This document shows positions 1-4,717 of a stretch of 16,718 nucleotides of DNA, piece by piece. Source of the DNA: Clostridia bacterium (lineage in GTDB: Bacteria > Bacillota > Clostridia > Oscillospirales > CAG-272). Below the pieces are notes generated by a model. It was not told the origin of the DNA. It did not search any database and saw only the letters and a program-made list of their open reading frames with translations. The first letter of the stretch is position 1; each line of letters begins with the position of its first letter. The DNA is taken from assembly GCA_017466495.1 (NCBI GenBank), contig JAFTUB010000068.1, forward strand, positions 1-16,718. The letters are read 5' to 3'. The position numbers and the translations under genes were made by a program.

Positions 1-379
1 CCTCGGCGAAGCGGGGCTCCATGCTGCTGCCCTTGATGCGCAGGGCGGCAAATTCCCCGCCCGCAGCGGTGGCCGCGTCGATCTCCACAAAATCGTCGGG
101 ATCCTCGGGATCATAGTCGGTGACGGCATCAATGGGCAGCCCCGCCGCCACGTTGCCGTACACCGGGATCCGCACGCCGCGGGGAGTGTTCCCTTCGCAG
201 TCCAGCAGGTGCTCCACCGAAACCCCAAGCAGGGAGGCCAGGCTCACCAGCTTGTCCAGATCGGGCTGGCTTCCGCCGCTTTCCCACATGGCAATGGCCG
301 ATCGGCTGACCCCCATCCGGGCCGCCAGCTCGGCCTGGTTCATTCCCGCCCGGCGGCGGCATTCTCTCAGCTTCAGCAT
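1..379 (-). CDS. XRE-family repressor with S24 (LexA/CI-like) domain, C-terminus cut by window edge
   Basis: This is a predicted DNA-binding repressor. The first 126 codons are present and the reading frame runs off the left edge. Residues 1-60 form a classic XRE helix-turn-helix, with QAELAARMGVSRSAIAMWE as the recognition region. Residues about 70-126 begin an S24 peptidase domain. The segment VYGNVAAGLP carries an Ala79-Gly80 pair, where LexA and CI proteins cut themselves, and GSSMEP (about 117-122) has the expected nucleophile, Ser119. The catalytic Lys should lie beyond the window. The ATG is preceded by GAAAGGAAAG, a good ribosome binding site. A consensus promoter lies just upstream with a palindromic operator in its spacer, so autoregulation is likely. 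It is divergent from the small Cys-rich gene. It could be a prophage or ICE repressor or a host stress regulator; no phage genes are visible here. The fold is clear, but the inducing signal is unknown. Confidence 0.88.
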   Translation of the reverse strand, partial: MLKLRECRRRAGMNQAELAARMGVSRSAIAMWESGGSQPDLDKLVSLASLLGVSVEHLLDCEGNTPRGVRIPVYGNVAAGLPIDAVTDYDPEDPDDFVEIDAATAAGGEFAALRIKGSSMEPRFAE

Positions 380-420
380 AATTTCTTTCCTTTCTCGGTC
401 ATGGTGGGTTCTCTGCTTTT

Positions 421-449
421 ATTATAACGTCAACTTTTTTGACAGTCAA
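421..449 (-). promoter_or_regulatory. Promoter of the XRE/S24 repressor
   Basis: Read on the minus strand, the -35 is TTGACT (444-449) and the -10 is a perfect TATAAT (421-426), with a 17-bp spacer. The predicted start is near 414, giving a leader of about 35 nt. The palindrome at 429-443 lies entirely within the spacer, the position expected for negative autoregulation. Confidence 0.75.
429..443. promoter_or_regulatory. Operator O1, GTCAA-N5-TTGAC
   Basis: This is a perfect 5-bp inverted repeat with a 5-bp centre (CTTTT). It lies in the -35/-10 spacer of the repressor promoter. A further GTCAA half-site follows after one base (445-449), so TTGAC-A-GTCAA forms a second, tighter palindrome. 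The assignment to the adjacent repressor is inferred from position and from recurrence of the motif. Confidence 0.65.
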
Positions 450-469
450 GAGGATTTTGAAAATTTTTC

Positions 470-484
470 GGCAATTATCTTGAC
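470..484. promoter_or_regulatory. Operator O2, GGCAA-N5-TTGAC (one mismatch)
   Basis: This is the same layout as O1 with one base changed in the left half (GGCAA) and centre TTATC. Its right half forms most of the -35 box (480-485) of the rightward promoter, so occupancy should block RNA polymerase. Its centre is 41 bp from O1, about four helical turns. Confidence 0.55.
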
Positions 485-508
485 AGACATTTTCCTCCGT
501 GGTATCCT
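480..508 (+). promoter_or_regulatory. Rightward promoter P1 for the Cys-rich gene
   Basis: The -35 is TTGACA (480-485), followed by a 17-bp spacer and a -10 of TATCCT (503-508, 4 of 6 matches). The predicted start is near 515, giving a leader of about 97 nt before the ATG at 612. The -35 overlaps operator O2, and O3 lies in the early transcribed region. Confidence 0.55.
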
Positions 509-521
509 GTTCACGGTGAAA

Positions 522-536
522 GTCAATTTTCTTGAC
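522..536. promoter_or_regulatory. Operator O3, GTCAA-N5-TTGAC
   Basis: This is a perfect palindrome with centre TTTTC. It is just downstream of the predicted P1 start, and its right half is part of the -35 of a possible second promoter. Its centre is 52 bp from O2, about five helical turns, so all three sites would face the same side of the helix. Confidence 0.62.
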
Positions 537-562
537 ATTTTTGCACAAGGGTTGCGTGTAAA
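532..562 (+). promoter_or_regulatory. Possible second rightward promoter P2
   Basis: A perfect -35, TTGACA (532-537), is followed by only a poor -10 (TGTAAA at 557-562, 19-bp spacer, or GTGTAA one base earlier). It could act as a weak promoter. The TTGACA may instead exist only because it is half of operator O3. Confidence 0.3.
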
Positions 563-611
563 GCCGGAAACGGCCGCCGAAGATTACCGAACAAAGAAAG
601 AAGGGATACTT

Positions 612-830
612 ATGTGTGAAATTTGTCATCAGTATATCTGCCCCAACTCCTGCCCCAATGCCGAGGAGGGAGCTGTAGGTGTCTGCGCCTACTGCGAGGA
701 CATCGTTTATGAGGGTCAGCACCGCATCCGCGAGGTGGGCGGGCGGCTCTTCCACGCCGAATGCCTGGAGGAGCTGTCAGTGGCCGAGCTGCTGGCGCAG
801 TTCGAGATCGAGGTCAGCGAGGAGCTGTAA
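612..830 (+). CDS. Small cysteine-rich, probable zinc-binding protein (72 aa)
   Basis: The function is not known. The protein has 72 residues with an ordered set of metal ligands: C2-x2-C5, C10-x3-C14, C25-x2-C28 and H48-x2-C51. The last two pairs look like a LIM or treble-clef type zinc site; the first two may form another. The C-terminal 20 residues are acidic and predicted helical (about SVAELLAQFEIEVSEEL), without cysteines. Similar short proteins beginning MCEICxxxxCPxxCPN are, to my recollection, found in gut Firmicutes and their phages as hypotheticals. The ATG at 612 is set by the ribosome binding site AAGAAGGG a few bases upstream; in-frame sequence before it looks non-coding. It is divergent from the XRE/S24 repressor and probably its direct target, since its promoter overlaps the operators. 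The role could be an antirepressor, an adaptor or a stress protein; the sequence does not decide. Confidence 0.82.
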   Translation: MCEICHQYICPNSCPNAEEGAVGVCAYCEDIVYEGQHRIREVGGRLFHAECLEELSVAELLAQFEIEVSEEL

Positions 831-852
831 GGGGGCAAAATCCCGGGGACTC

Positions 853-881
853 TTGCCAAAGGCGCGGATCTGTGTTATAAT
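853..881 (+). promoter_or_regulatory. Promoter of the DUF1934-holA operon
   Basis: TTGCCA (853-858), a 17-bp spacer and a perfect TATAAT (876-881) form a strong housekeeping promoter. The predicted start is near 888, leaving a leader of about 26 nt. No terminator was seen between 831 and this promoter, so some read-through from the Cys-rich gene is possible. Confidence 0.75.
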
Positions 882-913
882 GGGAGCAGAAGCACAGAGA
901 CGAGGTAAATAAT

Positions 914-1474
914 ATGAAGCAAACCCAAATCAAGATCAAGATCACCAGCCGACAGATCGCCGTGTCCCAGCAGGTGCAGGCCAAGGTCCGCGCCGACCTG
1001 GAGGCACAGGGAATGTCCCTCTCCGGCGAGGACGACAATGCCGACGATACCTTTGAGCTGTCCAGCGAAGGTGTCCTCTACATCGATGACGGCCGGGTGA
1101 CAGTGGAATATCAGGAAACCGAGCTGACGGGCATGGCAGGCGCCAAAACCCAGGTCAGCTTTACCCGGGACAACCCTGCCCTGGTCACCATGATGCGGGA
1201 GGGAACGGTGGAAACGGTGATGGTCTTCGAACAGGGCCGTCAGCACATCTGCTCCTACCTCACCGCCTATATGCCCTTTGAGCTTTGCGTCCGCACCTTC
1301 CGGGTGGTGAATGAGCTCCTGGAAAGCGGCTTCCTCTATTTGGACTACACCGTGGAGGTGCGGGGCGCGCGGCTGGAGCGAAACAAGTTTACCATGGAGA
1401 TCACCCCCCTCGACACCGGGCTTGACAGCCTGCTGGCCCACGACACCCTCCCCACCCCCGGGGAGCAGAGCTGA
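914..1474 (+). CDS. DUF1934 (YwiB-like) beta-barrel protein
   Basis: This is a DUF1934-family protein, calycin-like by known structures of the family, with no established biochemical role. It has 186 aa, somewhat longer than YwiB of Bacillus because of the acidic insert near residues 35-50. Family hallmarks are visible: an early beta-rich region with YIDDGRVTVEYQETELTGM, then HICSYLTAYMPFELCVRTFRVVN (about residues 112-134) and a closing strand pair around LYLDYTVEV. No signal peptide or membrane segment is seen, so it should be cytoplasmic. The ATG has GAGG upstream at a short distance and lies 33 bp from a consensus -10. It is the first gene of a plus-strand operon, 2 bp ahead of holA, so the two are likely translationally coupled. 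Confidence in the family is high; nothing can be said about its reaction. Confidence 0.85.
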   Translation: MKQTQIKIKITSRQIAVSQQVQAKVRADLEAQGMSLSGEDDNADDTFELSSEGVLYIDDGRVTVEYQETELTGMAGAKTQVSFTRDNPALVTMMREGTVETVMVFEQGRQHICSYLTAYMPFELCVRTFRVVNELLESGFLYLDYTVEVRGARLERNKFTMEITPLDTGLDSLLAHDTLPTPGEQS

Positions 1475-1476
1475 CC

Positions 1477-2535
1477 GTGGCCTCCCGGAAAGAGCGGCCC
1501 GAGCTTCCGCCCATTCTCACCGACACCGAATTCCGCCGCGGTCTGAGCAAACCCGCACAGGGGTACCTCTTCTTCGGGGAGGAGGATTACCTCAAGCTCC
1601 ACGCCCTGGAGGCTGCACGGCAGGCCATCTCTCCCGGTCCCTCCTTTGCCGCCTTCAACGAGATCCGCATGGATGCCCTGGACTACACCCCCGCCCGGCT
1701 GCTGGATGCCCTTGTTCCCCTGCCCATGATGCAGGAGCGGAAGCTGGTGAGCCTGAGCGGCTTCAACCTCACTTCCCTGCGGGCCTCGGATGTCGACCGC
1801 TTCTGCGAAACCCTGGAGCTGCTGGCCGAGCATCCCCACAACTGCCTTATCGTCACCGTCCCCAACGAGGGGCTGGACACAGGCAATCTGCCCAAGAAGC
1901 CCTCCGAGCTGTTTCTGCGGCTGACCGAGGTGCTGACTCCCGTGCGGTTCAACCGCGTCCCCCCCGCAAAGCTGGCGGGTTGGGTGATCAAGCACTTCAA
2001 CCACGGCGGGGTGAGCGCATCCCCTGCCGTCGCGTCCTTCCTCATCGACTACTGCGGACGGGATATGTTTACCCTTGCCGCCGAGGCTGAGAAGCTATGC
2101 TGCTATGTGCTGGCCCACGGCCGCACCGAGGTCACCGAGGCCGATGTGCGGGAGGTAGCCTGCGCAGGGATGGAATACGATGCCTTTGCCCTGGGCAATG
2201 CCATCATGGAGGGACGGCGTGCCGATGCCCTCTCTGCTCTGGCCGTCCTGCGTCACCGCAGGGCCGATCCCATTCTCCTCTTAGGCGAGATCATCCGCAC
2301 CTGGAGCGAAATGCTCACCGTGCGTCTGCTCACCGCCGAGGGAAAAAGCCCCGAGGAGATCTTTGCGCTGACCAAAATCCACACCTACCGCGTGGGACTC
2401 TACCGCAAAGCGGGAGCCGTCATCGACGATACCCGCCTGCGCCGTGCCATCGCCCTCTGTGCCGAGGCCGATGCCCGACTCAAGCAGTCCCCCCAGGGCT
2501 ATGCCGCCCTGGAGCGGCTGATCTGCGCCCTTTGA
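1477..2535 (+). CDS. holA: DNA polymerase III subunit delta
   Basis: The delta subunit of the clamp loader opens the beta sliding clamp during loading at primed sites. The 352-aa length is normal for Firmicute HolA. The N-terminal signature GYLFFGEEDYLK (about 28-39) is the degenerate nucleotide-binding start of the AAA+-like domain, which in delta lacks a working Walker A. The middle region with DALVPLPMMQERKLVSLSGF (about 74-93) matches the strand-helix block that carries clamp-binding residues. The C-terminal helical domain ends with QSPQGYAALERLICAL, typical of the family. The GTG start lies 2 bp after the DUF1934 stop, with GGGGAG upstream; no better start is apparent. The protein is cytoplasmic and part of the replisome. 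It shares the promoter at 853-881. Confidence 0.92.
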   Translation: MASRKERPELPPILTDTEFRRGLSKPAQGYLFFGEEDYLKLHALEAARQAISPGPSFAAFNEIRMDALDYTPARLLDALVPLPMMQERKLVSLSGFNLTSLRASDVDRFCETLELLAEHPHNCLIVTVPNEGLDTGNLPKKPSELFLRLTEVLTPVRFNRVPPAKLAGWVIKHFNHGGVSASPAVASFLIDYCGRDMFTLAAEAEKLCCYVLAHGRTEVTEADVREVACAGMEYDAFALGNAIMEGRRADALSALAVLRHRRADPILLLGEIIRTWSEMLTVRLLTAEGKSPEEIFALTKIHTYRVGLYRKAGAVIDDTRLRRAIALCAEADARLKQSPQGYAALERLICAL

Positions 2536-2560
2536 TCCGAACACGCCCGAAGGAGGCACC

Positions 2561-3160
2561 ATGGACAAGCTGATCATCCCCTACCCCGTGATCGTGGAGA
2601 GGAAATACGACCGGGAGACCCTCTCCCGCATCATCGATGCCCAGATCATCCGCACCGACGGATTCGGCATCTTCAACCGCGGGGAAAAGCTGGCCCTCAT
2701 CCGCCGGCTGGCCGCCGAGACCCCCGTCATCGTCCTCACCGACTCGGACGGCGCGGGAAAGGTCATCCGCGGCTTCATCCACTCCGCGCTCCCTCCTGAA
2801 AAGATCATCGATCTCTATACCCCCGCCGTTATGGGCAAGGAGAAGCGCAAAAAAGCCCCCTCCAAGGCGGGCAGACTGGGGGTGGAAGGCTTTGACGCCG
2901 CCACCCTGCTCCCCCTTTTCGCTCCCTACGCCGATCCCGAAGCCGCCCGGCGCGCCGCCGAAAATCCCCTCTCCAAGACCGACTTTTACCTGGACGGTCT
3001 CTCCGGGGGCGACAACAGCCAGGCCAAGCGGGACACCCTCGCCGCCGCCTTTGCTCTCCCCCCCGGAATGTCGGCCGCTGCCCTGCTGGCCGCCCTGCGG
3101 TGTGTCTGCAGCTACGAGGAATACAAGAACCAGGTGGCGCGGCTTTTTGCCGCCGATTGA
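2561..3160 (+). CDS. RNase M5-like Toprim protein (DUF4093 C-terminal domain)
   Basis: RNase M5 trims precursor 5S rRNA in Firmicutes. This 199-aa protein has the same two-part build: a Toprim domain (residues 1 to about 95) and a DUF4093 domain. Metal-binding Toprim residues are visible: Glu13 in VIVERKYD and the Asp61-x-Asp63 pair in VLTDSDGAG. The linker GKEKRKKAPSKAGRLGVEG (about 92-110) is a strong family signature. Homologues usually read E-G after the catalytic Glu; here it is E-R (Arg14), a small deviation close to the active site. The ATG has a good AAGGAGG just upstream. It sits 25 bp after holA in the same operon. It may be the true 5S-maturing enzyme (rnmV) or a clostridial paralogue; whether 5S processing is its task cannot be read from the sequence, so no symbol is given. 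Confidence 0.85.
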   Translation: MDKLIIPYPVIVERKYDRETLSRIIDAQIIRTDGFGIFNRGEKLALIRRLAAETPVIVLTDSDGAGKVIRGFIHSALPPEKIIDLYTPAVMGKEKRKKAPSKAGRLGVEGFDAATLLPLFAPYADPEAARRAAENPLSKTDFYLDGLSGGDNSQAKRDTLAAAFALPPGMSAAALLAALRCVCSYEEYKNQVARLFAAD

Positions 3161-3163
3161 ATC

Positions 3164-3222
3164 ATGGTAAAAAAAGCGGCAGATTGGATGGATAAATGAA
3201 AAAAGCAGCAGATTGGATAGAT
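3164..3222 (+). repeat. Tandem duplication of the 5' end of the next gene
   Basis: The bases 3164-3193 are repeated almost exactly at 3196-3222. The first copy reads as an 11-codon ORF (MVKKAADWMDK, stop at 3197-3199), and the second is the true start of the following gene (MKKAADWIDG). The stop of the first overlaps the ATG of the second as ATGA. Two histories fit: a remnant of a tandem paralogue lost by recombination, or a local duplication now acting as a coupled leader peptide. Confidence 0.8.
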
Positions 3223-3561
3223 GGCATTCTGAAAAATACTGCTATTCCTGCAGATGTTGTTGCTTTCTGTTTTAATCTTTATGAAGAAAGTAACGGTAGT
3301 TGGGCCATGGAACTGGTAGGAACGGAAAGCTTTGATTTGGAAGATGAAGATTGGGCTTGCGATGAGGTGACCGATTTTGGCTCAAGAGAGAATCTCTACC
3401 ATTGGAACATGGCGTGCAGGTGGGACGAAGCACTGGAGTATATGGTAAAGGAATTAAAGCAATATTTATCACGCGGAAAATATGCCGAGTTATTCAAATC
3501 CAAAGAAGGCGTTGGCGTTGGATTTGTTGACGGCGATATAGAAATTTTACACAGTAAATAA
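3196..3561 (+). CDS. Hypothetical 121-aa acidic protein, possible orphan immunity-type protein
   Basis: This gene is not firmly recognised. It encodes 121 soluble residues with no membrane segment or signal. Notable stretches are ADVVAFCFNLYEESNGSW (about 19-36), an acidic motif FDLEDEDWACDE (about 46-57), and a helical second half that includes ALEYMVKELKQYL. The small size, acidity and Trp/Asp-rich core resemble immunity proteins of polymorphic-toxin loci, but no toxin gene is nearby, so this is a guess. Its base composition is clearly more AT-rich than every neighbour, with A/T-ending codons such as GAT, AAA and GAA, which suggests transfer. The start is ATG 3196 with only a weak GGATGG upstream. 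It lies 35 bp after the RNase M5-like gene and may be read from the operon promoter; the strong terminator at 3566-3602 ends it. Confidence 0.65.
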   Translation: MKKAADWIDGILKNTAIPADVVAFCFNLYEESNGSWAMELVGTESFDLEDEDWACDEVTDFGSRENLYHWNMACRWDEALEYMVKELKQYLSRGKYAELFKSKEGVGVGFVDGDIEILHSK

Positions 3562-3565
3562 AAGA

Positions 3566-3602
3566 AACCCCCGACAGACGTGATTGAAATCTGTCGGGGG
3601 TT
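3566..3602 (+). terminator. Strong intrinsic terminator
   Basis: The arms AACCCCCGACAGA (3566-3578) and TCTGTCGGGGGTT (3590-3602) pair perfectly over 13 bp with an 11-nt loop, followed by AATTATTTG. It lies 5 bp after the stop of the 121-aa gene and closes the plus-strand operon. The run of A before the first arm may let it work weakly on the minus strand as well. Confidence 0.9.
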
Positions 3603-3618
3603 AATTATTTGTTTACTG

Positions 3619-3708
3619 CGAAGCAAATCTACACAATATAAGCAAACTTTCCTATAAGGGAAAGTCGCTTTGCGATTTCTCCGATAAGAACATCACCCAT
3701 TTGCTTCG
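3619..3708. repeat. Inverted repeat bounding a 90-bp AT-rich segment
   Basis: CGAAGCAAAT (3619-3628) and ATTTGCTTCG (3699-3708) are perfect 10-bp inverted repeats. Between them is a smaller hairpin, CTTTCC/GGAAAG, around 3648-3664, and a CGC-TTT-GC type mini-stem after it. No convincing coding potential is seen. It could be a non-autonomous mobile remnant or the 3' structured end of an RNA. Confidence 0.45.
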
Positions 3709-3760
3709 GGGCTGTTTTCGGCCGGCCGGGCAACGATGCGCCAGCCAAGGAGATGGGGGT

Positions 3761-3805
3761 GGCGGGGGAAGGACCTTCGGCGTTTGAGATGGTCCTTTCC
3801 CCGCC
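3761..3805. repeat. GC-rich hairpin downstream of endonuclease III gene
   Basis: GGCGGGGGAAGGACC (3761-3775) pairs with GGTCCTTTCCCCGCC (3791-3805), 15 bp with one G-T type mismatch and a 15-nt loop. It lies about 40 bp past the end of the minus-strand nth gene. No T-run follows on either strand, so it is not a standard intrinsic terminator; it may protect the 3' end of the transcript. Confidence 0.5.
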
Positions 3806-3845
3806 TCGCCCGGAAGGGCGAAAAAAACGCATAGACGGAATATTT

Positions 3846-4490
3846 TCATCCCTTCGCAAAATGCGCACACATCCCCCGCAGCTCGCATTCCTCGCACCGG
3901 GGTGAGCGGGCCATGCACACATCCCGTCCGAACTGCACAATGCGGTGGCAGAAGTCGGACTGCTTCTCGGGGGGCAGGATCTTCGCCAGGGTCTTCTCCA
4001 CCTTCACGGGATCTTTGAGGGTCTCGGGGTAGAAGCCCAGCCGGCCGCAGATGCGGATGCAATGGGTGTCGGCCACCACCGCGGGCAGGCCGTACACGTC
4101 CCCCCGCAGGAGATTGGCAATCTTCCGTCCCACGCCGGGCAGGCGGAGCAGGTCATCCATCTCCCGGGGAAGCTCGCCCCCGAACTCGTCACGGATCATC
4201 ACCGAGGCATCCTTGATGTTCTTCGCCTTGCCCCGGAACAGGCCGCAGGACTTGATCAGTTCCTCGATCTCCTCCACCGGTGCATCGGCCATGGCAGAGC
4301 AGGTGGGGAATCGGGCAAACAGGCCCTCGCAGACCACGTTCACCCGGGCATCGGTGCACTGGGCGGACAGGCGCCCCATCACCAGCAGCCGCCAGGGGTC
4401 ACCCTCCCAATGCAGGGCGCAGGCGGCATCGGGGTATCTCGCCTCAAGGGCGGCGATCACCCCGTGGGCAAGCTTGATTTTCTCTTGCAT
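3846..4490 (-). CDS. nth: Endonuclease III (DNA glycosylase/AP lyase)
   Basis: This base-excision repair enzyme removes oxidised pyrimidines and nicks the abasic site. It has 214 aa from the chosen start, close to the 211 aa of the E. coli protein. The helix-hairpin-helix LPGVGRKIANLL contains the catalytic Lys (about 123), and VADTHCIRI supplies the catalytic Asp (about 141). The C-terminal [4Fe-4S] ligands are complete: C192-x6-C199-x2-C202-x5-C208. The common LSAQTTD motif reads LSAQCTD. The start at 4490 is preferred because AAGGA lies 7 bp upstream; an in-frame ATG at 4505 would add five residues (MKEKT) but has only a poor ribosome binding site. It appears monocistronic. The upstream region holds a structured repeat (4557-4704), and no clear promoter could be assigned. 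Confidence 0.93.
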   Translation of the reverse strand: MQEKIKLAHGVIAALEARYPDAACALHWEGDPWRLLVMGRLSAQCTDARVNVVCEGLFARFPTCSAMADAPVEEIEELIKSCGLFRGKAKNIKDASVMIRDEFGGELPREMDDLLRLPGVGRKIANLLRGDVYGLPAVVADTHCIRICGRLGFYPETLKDPVKVEKTLAKILPPEKQSDFCHRIVQFGRDVCMARSPRCEECELRGMCAHFAKG

Positions 4491-4556
4491 GGTTTTTTCC
4501 TTCATGATTGTCTCGTTTCACTCAACATATTTCACGTTCTCACCCGGATCGCACCA

Positions 4557-4704
4557 ACCAAAGCCTCCCTCCGGGAGGGAGGTGGATTGCGCGAAGCGCA
4601 AGACGGAGGGAGCCCGCGGAAGTGTACGGTCAGATCCATTCGCATCCTTCCGCACTCTCCCTCAGTCGGCCTATGGCCGCCAGCTCCCTCCCGGAGGGAG
4701 CCTT
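4557..4704. repeat. Structured intergenic repeat family A, copy 1
   Basis: This is a 148-bp multi-hairpin element that begins ACCAAAGCCTCCCTCC and ends GGAGGGAGCCTT, giving terminal inverted repeats. Stems are TTGCGC/GCGCAA (4587-4592/4596-4601), GCGGAAG/CTTCCGC (4616-4622/4647-4653), CGGCC/GGCCG (4667-4671/4675-4679) and CTCCCTCC/GGAGGGAG (4684-4691/4693-4700). A central helix GAGGGAG/CTCCCTC (4606-4612/4657-4663) encloses the second of these. It starts 14 bp beyond the PBP2 stop codon, so it would form the 3' end of the long minus-strand operon. The other copy is at 13356-13504. Confidence 0.85.
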
Positions 4705-4717
4705 CCCTCACTTCAAT

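Noticed and set aside
421..562. Canonical LexA (SOS) box
   Set aside because: The palindromes are GTCAA-N5-TTGAC, not the GAAC-N4-GTTC type used by Firmicute LexA, so the regulator is treated as a separate XRE/S24 protein.
3808..3827. CGCCC-GGAA-GGGCG hairpin next to seven A as terminator
   Set aside because: On the plus strand A follows the stem, and on the minus strand the T-run precedes the stem; neither gives a terminator.
3629..3940. 103-codon minus-strand open frame in the nth downstream region
   Set aside because: It overlaps the nth 3' end in another frame and crosses the hairpin at 3761-3805; no family features.
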